A DNA stretch of 64,000 nucleotides from positions 1 through 64,000 of the forward strand of contig JBJKSB010000041.1 of assembly GCA_046704385.1 (NCBI GenBank), read 5' to 3'. This stretch comes from GH45 sp046704385. Its GTDB lineage: Bacteria > Bacteroidota > Bacteroidia > Bacteroidales > SZUA-534. Below are positions 8,858-17,056 of this stretch, piece after piece. Made by a program: the position numbers and the translations under genes. Below the pieces are notes generated by a model. It ran no database searches. It had not been told where the DNA came from and saw nothing but the letters and a program-made list of their open reading frames with translations. The stretch's first letter is position 1; each line of letters begins with the position of its first letter.

Positions 8858-10069
8858 ATGACAAAACGATTAATTATTGCAGGTTTTATTGCTCTGTTCT
8901 GTAGTACATTAACAATGGCACAGGAAGATACAACAAGCACAAAACCTGAAGGTTATCATTTTACTATGGTAAAAGATGTAATAAGTAGTGCTGTTAACAA
9001 TCAGCAACGATCTGGAACCTGTTGGAGTTTTTCTTCAATTGGATTTGTTGAAGCAGAAATGCTTCGGATGGGAAAAGAATACGTAAACCTGTCGGAAATG
9101 TTCGTGGTTCGTAAAAGCTACGAGGAAAAAGCTAAAAACTATGTACGCATGCATGGCGAATATAATTTTGGTCCCGGCGGTGCCGTTAACGATGTTTTTA
9201 ACGTGCTTAAAAATTATGGTGCCATGCCCGAGGATATATACAATGGTTTGAATTATGGCTCCAAAGTTCACACACATGGCGAGTTGGACGAAGTACTTAA
9301 AGATTACCTTGACGGAGTCATTAAAAACAAAAACCATAAACTTTCCACTGCATGGTTCGAGGGTTTTGAAGGAATATTGGATGCTTACCTGGGAAAAGTA
9401 CCCGAATCGTTTGAATGGAAAGGAAAAACCTACACTCCCCGCACATTTGCCGATGAAGTTGTGGGAGTGAATCCTGATGATTATGTATTTTTTACTTCGT
9501 TTACACACCATCCTTTTTACAGCCAGTTTGTGCTTGAAGTTCCCGATAACTGGACATGGTCTCGTTACTGGAACATTCCCATGGATGAGATGATGAACAT
9601 GTTCGACAATTCATTAAACATGGGTTATGCCGTAGTTTGGGCCAGCGATGTAAGCGAAAAAGGGTTCTCTTCAAAAAATGGAGTGGCTGTAATTCCTGAA
9701 GATGATGTGGCTGAAATGGCTGATACTGAAAGGTTAAAATGGGAAAAAATGGACAAAGCAGAAAGGCAGAAAATGCTTTATAGTTTTGATAAACCCATGC
9801 CCGAAAAGAAAATTACGCAGGAACTCCGTCAAGAAGCTTTTGATGATTATGAAACCACCGACGATCACGGAATGGTGTTAACCGGCCTGGCAAAAGACCA
9901 AAACGGCACCAAATATTATTACGTGAAAAACTCCTGGGGAACCGACTATAATAATTATGGCGGATATTTTTATGCCTCAGATACTTTTGTAAAATATAAA
10001 ACTTTAAGCTGGGGTGTTAATAAAGATGTAATACCAAAAGAACTAAAAAAGAAACTTGGTATAAAATAA
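8858..10069 (+). CDS. Secreted C1 family (bleomycin hydrolase-like) cysteine peptidase
   Basis: This 403-residue protein has a clear Sec signal (about residues 4-21, ending TMAQ). The papain-type triad is present in the order used by peptidase C1B/aminopeptidase C: Cys55 in RSGTCWSFSS, His337 in TDDHGMVLTG and Asn358 in VKNSWG, with Gln50 for the oxyanion hole in NNQQRSGTCW. The long insertion between Cys and His is normal for bleomycin-hydrolase-like enzymes, but export is not, since classical PepC is cytosolic. It probably cleaves peptides in the periplasm or outside the cell. It is a single-gene unit with its own terminator. Confidence 0.9.
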   Translation: MTKRLIIAGFIALFCSTLTMAQEDTTSTKPEGYHFTMVKDVISSAVNNQQRSGTCWSFSSIGFVEAEMLRMGKEYVNLSEMFVVRKSYEEKAKNYVRMHGEYNFGPGGAVNDVFNVLKNYGAMPEDIYNGLNYGSKVHTHGELDEVLKDYLDGVIKNKNHKLSTAWFEGFEGILDAYLGKVPESFEWKGKTYTPRTFADEVVGVNPDDYVFFTSFTHHPFYSQFVLEVPDNWTWSRYWNIPMDEMMNMFDNSLNMGYAVVWASDVSEKGFSSKNGVAVIPEDDVAEMADTERLKWEKMDKAERQKMLYSFDKPMPEKKITQELRQEAFDDYETTDDHGMVLTGLAKDQNGTKYYYVKNSWGTDYNNYGGYFYASDTFVKYKTLSWGVNKDVIPKELKKKLGIK

Positions 10070-10094
10070 AAACTTCCTCTATTTTAAAATAATT

Positions 10095-10141
10095 AAAAGG
10101 CGGATTATACTTCTTAGAAAGTAAGAATAATCCGCCTTTTT
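10095..10141. terminator. Bidirectional terminator after the C1 peptidase
   Basis: AAAAGGCGGATTAT pairs with ATAATCCGCCTTTTT around a partly paired CTT/AAG extension and loop. It is flanked by T-runs on both strands and separates the convergent peptidase and phosphatase genes. Confidence 0.85.
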
Positions 10142-10161
10142 CATTTTATTTGCTTCTGATT

Positions 10162-10971
10162 TTATTCGGTAAACTTTTCCAAAACCGATCTTCTCAGATT
10201 ACTTTTTTTATCTGTCGGCATGGCATAATTATTTCCATAAATCGCACCCTCCCATTCTCCATACATTGGATTTGGAAGAATAATAAACCGGTTTCCCCAG
10301 GTTTCTTTATTCTGATTAACCCGGTCAAAACCAAGAGTTGAATCGCGTCCCCCATACATTTGTCTAAAATCAGTCAAATTATCGCCAATATATAATAACA
10401 CTTCGTATTTTTTCATAACCATTTCGCGGCGCGAAGTTTTGTCACTGCTTTCTCCCAACTTCCGCAGGAAAACAAAGTTTGTGTCGGCATCGGGGAATCC
10501 CAAATCGCTCAGATTCTTTAGCGTCGGTTTTAATTCATCCTCTTTTCGATTCGAAATATAAATTACGTTAACTCCCAAATCCTTTGCCGCATTTGTAAAT
10601 TCAAGAGCACCGGGCAAGGCTTTCGCCGATGCGGTTGCCGTCCATTTTTTCCAGGTTTCGCCAGAATATGCCTCTCCGGTTTTTATCAAAAATCCTTCGT
10701 AAGGACTATTATCCAACACGGTTTCATCAATATCCAGCACTACGGCTGTCGGCTTTTCTCCCCGATAGTTTTTCAAATGTTCCTTTAAGCGTAATTCGGC
10801 CAAATTATACGCCTGGTAAAAACAGGCACGCATCTCAGCCGATTTTTGAAACCAATCGGTTGCCAACACCAAATGTTCACTTGTTCTGTTTGGCTGTTCT
10901 TTATTTGATGTGGTTTGGCAAGAAATAAACAGAATGCCGATGGAAATGAATACCCAAAATAATTTTTTCAT
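10162..10971 (-). CDS. HAD-family acid phosphatase, lipoprotein e(P4) type
   Basis: This 269-residue lipoprotein has Cys18 in the lipobox FISC. The HAD phosphatase core carries the DDDD signature: nucleophile Asp80 and acid Asp82 in VVLDIDETVLDNSP, the motif-II Ser in VIYISNRKE, and the motif-III acidic pair in YIGDNLTDF. This matches the class C acid phosphatase/5'-nucleotidase e(P4) family, surface enzymes that dephosphorylate nucleotides such as NMN or AMP for uptake of the nucleoside. WFQKSAEMRACFYQAYNLA before the core is also typical. It is likely monocistronic, convergent with the peptidase gene. Confidence 0.92.
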   Translation of the reverse strand: MKKLFWVFISIGILFISCQTTSNKEQPNRTSEHLVLATDWFQKSAEMRACFYQAYNLAELRLKEHLKNYRGEKPTAVVLDIDETVLDNSPYEGFLIKTGEAYSGETWKKWTATASAKALPGALEFTNAAKDLGVNVIYISNRKEDELKPTLKNLSDLGFPDADTNFVFLRKLGESSDKTSRREMVMKKYEVLLYIGDNLTDFRQMYGGRDSTLGFDRVNQNKETWGNRFIILPNPMYGEWEGAIYGNNYAMPTDKKSNLRRSVLEKFTE

Positions 10972-11208
10972 TTTATCCTGATTTAATTGTTGTATATAAT
11001 TCGCTTTTCAAAAATTAAAGGTTAAAAATACCATTCTGATAGAAACTACCCATCATAAAAAACTAAAAATTCTACAATTTTAATCTTTTTGTATTTGCCT
11101 GTAATTGTGCACGTTGTGATGATAATTCGTTCGAAATTAAAATATTTTAATTTTCTTTGTAACAAAACAAACACCATTCCGTCACTACACCGTAGCCATT
11201 ATTTAAAA

Positions 11209-11694
11209 ATGAACATAGAAGAATATAACAAGGCGGTCGATTTACATTCTGATGGAGTTTACAGGTTCATTCTGAAAAACATTAAAGATTCAGAAAAAGC
11301 CAAGGACATCATTCAGGATACATTTGAAAAGCTGTGGATCAATGCTGGAAACGTAAGTTTTCAGAAAGTAAAAAGTTACATTTTTACTGCCGCTTATCAC
11401 ACGATGATTGATGTTATCCGAAAAGAAAAAAGGATGGCTGATTTTGAAAATGTGAGGGAAGAAAAATACTCCCACAGCAAACAGTATTCAGATTTGAGTG
11501 AAGTTCTTAATGAAGCTTTGAATCAATTAAACGACGTACAGCGGTCGGTAATTATGCTTCGCGATTACGAAGGCTACTCTTATCAGGAAATTGGAGAAAT
11601 AACCGGGCTTAGTGAATCACAGGTAAAAGTTTACATATTCCGGGCCCGGGTTACATTGAAAAATTATATTGGAAGTATGGAGTCCGTTTTATAA
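11209..11694 (+). CDS. ECF-type RNA polymerase sigma factor
   Basis: The ATG at 11209 (MNIEEYNKAVDLH) is preferred over the upstream ATG at 11089, which adds 40 residues unlike any sigma factor; the product is 161 residues. Sigma region 2 spans about 8-75 (DIIQDTFEKLWIN, FTAAYHTMIDVIRKEKR) and region 4 about 100-155 (LNDVQRSVIMLRDYEGYSYQEIGEITGLSESQVKVYIFRAR). The next gene, 21 nt downstream, encodes a membrane protein with an anti-sigma-like cytosolic part, so the pair probably forms a regulatory switch. Targets are unknown. Confidence 0.93.
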   Translation: MNIEEYNKAVDLHSDGVYRFILKNIKDSEKAKDIIQDTFEKLWINAGNVSFQKVKSYIFTAAYHTMIDVIRKEKRMADFENVREEKYSHSKQYSDLSEVLNEALNQLNDVQRSVIMLRDYEGYSYQEIGEITGLSESQVKVYIFRARVTLKNYIGSMESVL

Positions 11695-11715
11695 GACAAT
11701 TTTTAACGAACAGGA

Positions 11716-12990
11716 ATGAGGATTACACGAGAAAATTACGAGTCATTTTTGGTTGACTACGCTGAAGGCACTCTTTCTGCCAAATTACGGCTGGAAGTCG
11801 AGCAATTCCTGTTGCTTAATCCCGATATTCAGGAAGAATTTGAAATGTTCAGTTCAAACCTGATTGAACCAGCTTCAGTAGATTTTACAGATAAGGAGGC
11901 TTTAAAAAAAATACCCCTCCAGAATACTTCCGTATCATCAGATTATTTTCAACGTTTATGTGTCGCCCACATTGAAGGATTTTTGCCAGATTCCGAAAAA
12001 ACCTTTTTGGAAGAATTAGTTAAAAACGATCCTGAAAAAAAGAAAGAATTACAATTGTTTGAAAAAACCCGTCTTTTTACAGGCCAGGAAAATTTTAATG
12101 AAAAGCTGTTATTAAAACAGGGCGAAATAATTCATGAGGTGAATGACACCAATTTTGAGGAATATTGCATTGCCTGTATGGAGGGCTGGCTCGATCAGCA
12201 TGGATTAATTGCCATAAATGAATTTATAGCTGTAAATCCTGATAAAAAACAAATTCTCGATTTGTATTATAAAACCCGTTTGGAACCCGATTTATCTATA
12301 ATCTACCCGGAGAAACGCAAAATAAAACGGTTTAATTTATTGTCGCTTAAAACCAGGAAATACTTTTCGGTTGTTTCATCAGCCGCGGCTATACTGGTGT
12401 TTGGTGCTATGTTTTATTATGTTAGTACGCTCGACGACAAAACTCAATTAGCCAGTCGTATAAATACGGCAAAAACAGTTGAAAAACAACCCATTCAATC
12501 ACAACCAGACAGATCTGAAAAGATTGTTGAACCGATTAAACAATTTGCAAAAAACCATGCTGTTTTACACGATCCTTTCGGTTTTGAGAAAATAAGTCAA
12601 AAGAAAAATCCTACCTGCACAAGTTTTGCTGCAAATAGCCGCATGGATATTAATCCAATAAAACCCATTAGTTTAACACAGATTGAATGTGCTCCCTGCT
12701 CACGTATGTTGCAGGAAAAACAATTATCCGGTGTTATTTTAAATCATGAAAAAAACGTTAACACAAATATTATTGCCAATGAACAAAACAATAACAAAGA
12801 ACCCTTAGAAACTAAAGACCAAAGCAATAAAACGGCTTTTTGGGAAATTGCTCAAGCCGGTATAAACGGCTTTAACAAAATTACCAATGCCGAAATAAAA
12901 GTAGAAAAAGACGGAAAAGATAAAAAAACCAGGATTGCTTTTAACAGCAAATATTTCGCTTTTTCGACACAAGTAAATAAAAAAAATTAG
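11716..12990 (+). CDS. Membrane anti-sigma-like protein with three N-terminal helical modules
   Basis: This 424-residue protein has a cytosolic part (1-215), one transmembrane helix (about 217-237, FSVVSSAAAILVFGAMFYYV) and a low-complexity periplasmic tail. The cytosolic part holds three similar units at about 8-50, 77-121 and 147-191, each with an aromatic start, EG-x-L, a helix, then NP/DP and, in the last two, KTRL. This fits the role of anti-sigma factors, which hold an ECF sigma at the membrane, and its place after a sigma gene supports that. No zinc-binding HxxxCxxC motif is seen. No match to a named family is claimed. Confidence 0.75.
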   Translation: MRITRENYESFLVDYAEGTLSAKLRLEVEQFLLLNPDIQEEFEMFSSNLIEPASVDFTDKEALKKIPLQNTSVSSDYFQRLCVAHIEGFLPDSEKTFLEELVKNDPEKKKELQLFEKTRLFTGQENFNEKLLLKQGEIIHEVNDTNFEEYCIACMEGWLDQHGLIAINEFIAVNPDKKQILDLYYKTRLEPDLSIIYPEKRKIKRFNLLSLKTRKYFSVVSSAAAILVFGAMFYYVSTLDDKTQLASRINTAKTVEKQPIQSQPDRSEKIVEPIKQFAKNHAVLHDPFGFEKISQKKNPTCTSFAANSRMDINPIKPISLTQIECAPCSRMLQEKQLSGVILNHEKNVNTNIIANEQNNNKEPLETKDQSNKTAFWEIAQAGINGFNKITNAEIKVEKDGKDKKTRIAFNSKYFAFSTQVNKKN

Positions 12991-12997
12991 TAACCTA

Positions 12998-14011
12998 ATG
13001 CTTAAAATCATGAAATACAACACGTTTACGCTGGCTACTCTAATAGTTTGTTTAGCCATTTTTTCAGCTTACGGAAACAATTTTTCGGATGAATTAAAAA
13101 CCTTTTCAAAAGACACTGTTCCGGAATCCGGTGCAAAAGTATCAAATGATACTACCCAAACTGACAGTACCTTTTCGGATATTGAATCTGAGTTGCAAAA
13201 CCTTGAACCAAAGTCAAAAGATTCTGATACAACTAAAATCAGGATTGGGAAAATGAAAATCTCCGTAGTTGACGATGGTGACGACATTGTTGTTAACAAA
13301 GAAGATGACTGGGATGACAAAGACTGGGACGAAGACTGGACCTGGAAAGATAATGATGATAACTGGACTTTTCACCGGAAACCGAAAAAAAGTCAATTTA
13401 GTCCGCACTGGGCTGGCTTTAGCATGGGTCTTAATAATTATGTTACTTCCGATTTGAGCACCTTGCTGCCGGCAGAGTACAGCCTGCTTGCCGTAAACAC
13501 AAATAATTCGTTCGAAGTTAATCTGAATTTTGCCCAGGTGGGGTTGAACCTAATTAAAAACCATGTAGGGTTTGTTACTGGCGTTGGTATAAAATGGAAT
13601 AACTACAAATTCCGAAACGAAAACACCGTGTTATCATCCGACTCAACCGTTTTAATTTACAGTGAAAGCAGTGACACACAGGCAAAAATGAGTAAACTTA
13701 CCACTTGCTACTTGATGGTGCCTTTGCTTATTGAATTCCAGATTCCATCGCATGGTGAAGATTTTTATCTGAGCGCCGGTGTTGAAGGAGGTTTGAAACT
13801 GGGGGCACACACTAAAATTAAAACGAACGACAAGGTAAAGAATAAAGATAAAAGTGACTTTTTTACCACTTTTCTTGATTATCGGCTAACAGCCCGGTTA
13901 GGATATGGTAATTTTGGAATTTATGGTTCCTACAGTATGATGCCGCTTTTTGAAAAGGATTTAGGCCCCGAATTGTATCCGTTGGCCGTTGGAGTAGCGT
14001 TAAATTTTTAA
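12998..14011 (+). CDS. Outer-membrane beta-barrel protein with Asp/Trp-rich linker
   Basis: This 337-residue product follows the anti-sigma-like gene by 7 nt; a second ATG at 13010 (MKYNTFTLATL) gives a cleaner signal peptide and may be the true start. After the signal (AIFSAYG) comes a Ser/Thr/Asp-rich stretch and an unusual Asp/Trp-rich segment (residues ~100-128, WDDKDWDEDW), then a barrel of alternating strands from SPHWAGFSMGLNNYV to the terminal YPLAVGVALNF. This resembles PorT-type/outer membrane beta-barrel family proteins of Bacteroidota. Together with the two genes before it, it may be the envelope output or sensor of the sigma switch; the acidic segment could bind cations. Confidence 0.8.
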   Translation: MLKIMKYNTFTLATLIVCLAIFSAYGNNFSDELKTFSKDTVPESGAKVSNDTTQTDSTFSDIESELQNLEPKSKDSDTTKIRIGKMKISVVDDGDDIVVNKEDDWDDKDWDEDWTWKDNDDNWTFHRKPKKSQFSPHWAGFSMGLNNYVTSDLSTLLPAEYSLLAVNTNNSFEVNLNFAQVGLNLIKNHVGFVTGVGIKWNNYKFRNENTVLSSDSTVLIYSESSDTQAKMSKLTTCYLMVPLLIEFQIPSHGEDFYLSAGVEGGLKLGAHTKIKTNDKVKNKDKSDFFTTFLDYRLTARLGYGNFGIYGSYSMMPLFEKDLGPELYPLAVGVALNF

Positions 14012-14027
14012 TAATCGCTCAACATAG

Positions 14028-14053
14028 AAGCTGCCTTTCGTGGCAGCTTTTTT
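14028..14053 (+). terminator. Terminator after the sigma/anti-sigma-like/barrel operon
   Basis: AAGCTGCC and GGCAGCTT form an 8-bp stem with a short loop, followed by a T-run. Confidence 0.85.
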
Positions 14054-14151
14054 TATTTTTGTCAAAAACAAACCCGCTTTCTCCATTTACATAGAATTAA
14101 TTTTTGATTATTTCGTTTAAACCTGTTATATTCATTCAAAATTATTTGTAA

Positions 14152-16053
14152 ATGAACAGAATAGGGTTTAAACGTTTTTTCAAAAAGCTTGTAAAAAAGC
14201 ATTATGCTCTGTTTTTAGCCTTTCTGTTATTGGGTTTTTTGCAAATTCATTCAGAAGAACCCGCAAAAACAGCCGTGCCGCTTATTGGCAAAATTATAAT
14301 AAACGACAATTTTCCGTTACAAATAACCACCGGCTCAACCGGTATTGTTCGCAATGCGGTTACTCCCCCCAAAATAAACCCTCAGTTAATTTCGGTTTGG
14401 ATTGATTCTTCAATCATCAGGCAATACGGCTTAGTCGAATACCGGTTTATCCTGCCGGTAGGAATACATCGTTTTTCAACGTGGAATCCGTATCCTTTTA
14501 AAGAGTTTTCGAAAATTAAATGGTCATCGAACCAAATTACCGCCTTGGCACGCGATGCAAAAAACAATGTTTATACCGATACTGTTGCGTTTGATGTTCA
14601 TCCCGGTGTTTTTAATAGTTTTGTGGCCTGGCTTATATATTCAATGCTTTTGTTGTGCTTGATTGTATTGATATATTCATGGGCCGATTTCAGAATTGCC
14701 CGCGAGAAGCATCTGTTAGAAACTGAAATTAGTTCCCGAACAAAAGAATTATCAGAACAAAAGGCCAAATACGAGGAATTGCTTACCAATTACCTTCCAA
14801 AAGAAGAATTTGAAAAACTCAAAGAAAAAACCAAGGAAAAAACGCTTCGCTACAAAATGGTTACGGTGTTATTCTCAAATATATTGGGTTTTACAAAGGT
14901 TGCCGATCAGGATAATGCCGAACAATTAATTGATGATGTGGATAAATTCTTTTTCCATTTTGATGATGTGGTTCAGAAACTTCATATAGAAAAAATAAAA
15001 AGCATTGGCGATTCCTATATGTGTGCCGGCGGAATTCCGCAAAAAAACCGGACAAACCCGATTGAAGTTGTGTTGGCCGCATTCGAAATGCAGCAATATA
15101 TGCAATCAATAAAAGATCAGTATATCGCTAAAAACCAAAAAATATGGGATTTGCGCATGGGTATTCATACCGGGCCGGTATTCAGTAATTCTGTCAATAA
15201 TAAAAAACGCCTTGAAATTTGGGGAGATACGGTTAATATTGCCAGCCGGATGGAGGCCTCTGGTGAAATTGGAAAAGTAAACATTACGGGCATGACTTAC
15301 GAGTTGGTTAAAGATTACTTCTTGTGCCAGTATCGGGGAAAAATGCCTGTTAAATATAAAGGTGAAATCGACATGTACTTTATTGAAGGCTTTCGACCCG
15401 CACTTTCTGTTGATGGCTTTGGTATAAAACCAAACAGCACTTTCGCCACCCGATTGGCTTTAATTCGCTTTGACGACCTTGAAGAACATGTGATGAATAT
15501 TTTGGAAGAAGAATTACCCGAAAATTTACATTATCATAATTTAAAGCATACCATTGACGTTACAGTTCAGGTGGAACTTATCGGCCGACAGGAAGGAATT
15601 TCAGATGAGGAAATGCTGTTGCTGAAGACCGCCGCTGTATTTCATGATACCGGGTTCACCAGGGTTTATAAAGACCATGAAGAAGCAGGCGTTGAAATTG
15701 CCCGGGAAATATTACCAGATTATGACTACACCGAAGAGCAAATAAACAGAATTGCTGAATTAATTATGAAAACAAAGCTTCCGCCTCAACCCACCAATTT
15801 ATTAGAAGAAATTATTTGTGATGCTGATTTGGACTATTTGGGTCGGGTCGATTTTATTCCTGTTTCTGGTAATTTATTCAGAGAGCTTACTGAACATAAT
15901 ATCATTGAAGATAATTTAAACAAATGGAATCAAATCCAAATTGCTTTTATTGAAAATCATCAATACTTCACGGAAACAGCGAAAAGACTGCGTGATGTAA
16001 ATAAAAACAACCAATTAGAAGCAATAAGGAAATTAGTTGAAGAAAAAAGTTAA
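14152..16053 (+). CDS. Membrane class III nucleotidyl cyclase fused to an HD domain
   Basis: This 633-residue protein has an N-terminal hydrophobic segment (18-31), a periplasmic beta-rich region with a Y_Y_Y-like ending, a transmembrane helix (about 156-177), a short coiled coil (185-230), a class III cyclase domain (235-410) and an HD domain (445-585). The cyclase keeps KIKSIGDSYM (second metal Asp287 and the base-selecting Lys) and WGDTVNIASRME (transition-state Asn/Arg). The first metal Asp is Asn243 (FSNILGF instead of FADIxGF), which may weaken or abolish catalysis. The HD part has HNLKHT, catalytic His498-Asp499 and DADLDYLG, as in metal-dependent phosphohydrolases. One protein may thus make and degrade, or sense, a nucleotide signal. 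Confidence 0.9.
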   Translation: MNRIGFKRFFKKLVKKHYALFLAFLLLGFLQIHSEEPAKTAVPLIGKIIINDNFPLQITTGSTGIVRNAVTPPKINPQLISVWIDSSIIRQYGLVEYRFILPVGIHRFSTWNPYPFKEFSKIKWSSNQITALARDAKNNVYTDTVAFDVHPGVFNSFVAWLIYSMLLLCLIVLIYSWADFRIAREKHLLETEISSRTKELSEQKAKYEELLTNYLPKEEFEKLKEKTKEKTLRYKMVTVLFSNILGFTKVADQDNAEQLIDDVDKFFFHFDDVVQKLHIEKIKSIGDSYMCAGGIPQKNRTNPIEVVLAAFEMQQYMQSIKDQYIAKNQKIWDLRMGIHTGPVFSNSVNNKKRLEIWGDTVNIASRMEASGEIGKVNITGMTYELVKDYFLCQYRGKMPVKYKGEIDMYFIEGFRPALSVDGFGIKPNSTFATRLALIRFDDLEEHVMNILEEELPENLHYHNLKHTIDVTVQVELIGRQEGISDEEMLLLKTAAVFHDTGFTRVYKDHEEAGVEIAREILPDYDYTEEQINRIAELIMKTKLPPQPTNLLEEIICDADLDYLGRVDFIPVSGNLFRELTEHNIIEDNLNKWNQIQIAFIENHQYFTETAKRLRDVNKNNQLEAIRKLVEEKS

Positions 16054-16093
16054 CTTTGTAAATTAAGGAACATTATTTAACGCCCATAAAGTT

Positions 16094-16933
16094 ATGTCAA
16101 AGAAAAGAAAAGATGTAATTGTAGTACCTTGGGATTATACCGAAGCAAGCGAGATTGCTCTGCAACACGCTGTTCAGCTTGCTAAGGAGGTAAACAATCA
16201 CGTTATGTTAGTTCGCTTTTTAAACAGTCCTGGTCTGTTTGCCGGAAAAGCTAAAAAAGAAAAGATTATAAATGATGAAAAGGAAAAGCTGAAAGAAATT
16301 GGTGAAAAAGTAATGAAGGATTTTGATGTAAATCCTTATATTGCAGTTGAACTGGGTGTGAGTGTTTCAAATTTTTATCGATTGGGCAGAGATGCCAAAG
16401 CTAATTTGTTTTTAATAGGTAATTCATACAAACTTAACGATAAAAAAACCTTTTATCCTAAGGATATGATTACCCGTTTACGCGGTCTGGATATTCCTTT
16501 TATTGTGGCTCAGAAAAAACCGGCACATAACTACTATAAAGAAATTGTGGTTCCTCTTGATCATGATAAAAAATATAAAGAGACCCTGCACTGGATCGTA
16601 TATCTTTCAAAATATTATAATTGTAATATCAATATTATTAAGCCTTTCTACATGGATGATTACAAGAAAAAAGACATGGCTAACAATATTTATTTTACAA
16701 AGAAATTACTCGATAAGAAAAATATAATTTATGGTATTAAAACAGCTAAAAAGAACAAGGATTTTCAGGATGAAGTACTCCGTTTTGCTGAAATGATTGA
16801 TTCTGACCTTATTGTTATGATGATTCGGAAATATCATAAATACCTGGTAGACAAGCCCAATTCGGAACAAAAAATTCCAATAATGGTAATAAACCGAAAT
16901 AATCAGATTATAAAATATGCAGGATTAACATAA
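16094..16933 (+). CDS. Tandem universal stress protein (UspA family)
   Basis: This 279-residue cytosolic protein has two Usp-fold halves (about 5-145 and 148-279). The first opens with VIVVPWDYTEASEIALQHAVQLAKE and the second with EIVVPLDHDKKYKETLHWIVYLSKYY. The ATP-binding G-x2-G-x9-G(S/T) signature is not clear in either half, so nucleotide binding is uncertain. It lies 40 nt after the cyclase-HD gene on the same strand and ends at a terminator, so the two may share a transcript and a stress-signalling role. The product is Lys-rich. Confidence 0.85.
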   Translation: MSKKRKDVIVVPWDYTEASEIALQHAVQLAKEVNNHVMLVRFLNSPGLFAGKAKKEKIINDEKEKLKEIGEKVMKDFDVNPYIAVELGVSVSNFYRLGRDAKANLFLIGNSYKLNDKKTFYPKDMITRLRGLDIPFIVAQKKPAHNYYKEIVVPLDHDKKYKETLHWIVYLSKYYNCNINIIKPFYMDDYKKKDMANNIYFTKKLLDKKNIIYGIKTAKKNKDFQDEVLRFAEMIDSDLIVMMIRKYHKYLVDKPNSEQKIPIMVINRNNQIIKYAGLT

Positions 16934-16940
16934 AAATCTG

Positions 16941-16969
16941 AAAGTCGGCCTTTAGGCCGGCTTTTTTTT
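16941..16969 (+). terminator. Terminator after the Usp gene
   Basis: AGTCGGCC TTTA GGCCGGCT forms a GC-rich hairpin followed by eight T residues. Confidence 0.9.
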
Positions 16970-16998
16970 CCATGTATTTTTTAACACCAACAAAACTA

Positions 16999-17029
16999 TT
17001 GACACTACCTGAATTAATATCTATTTTTA
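16999..17029 (+). promoter_or_regulatory. Probable ilvE promoter
   Basis: TTG (16999-17001), 20 nt, then TATTTTTA (17022-17029) matches TTG-N20-TAnnTTTG except for the last base. It lies 27 nt before the ilvE start codon. Confidence 0.4.
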
Positions 17030-17056
17030 TTGCCCTTAACGATAATATAAATACAT

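Noticed and set aside
9035..9511. 158-codon frame antisense to the C1 peptidase
   Set aside because: It lies fully inside the confident peptidase gene and shows no features of its own.
11089..11208. 40-codon extension of the sigma factor
   Set aside because: It has no sigma-factor similarity, and ATG 11209 gives the usual N-terminus.
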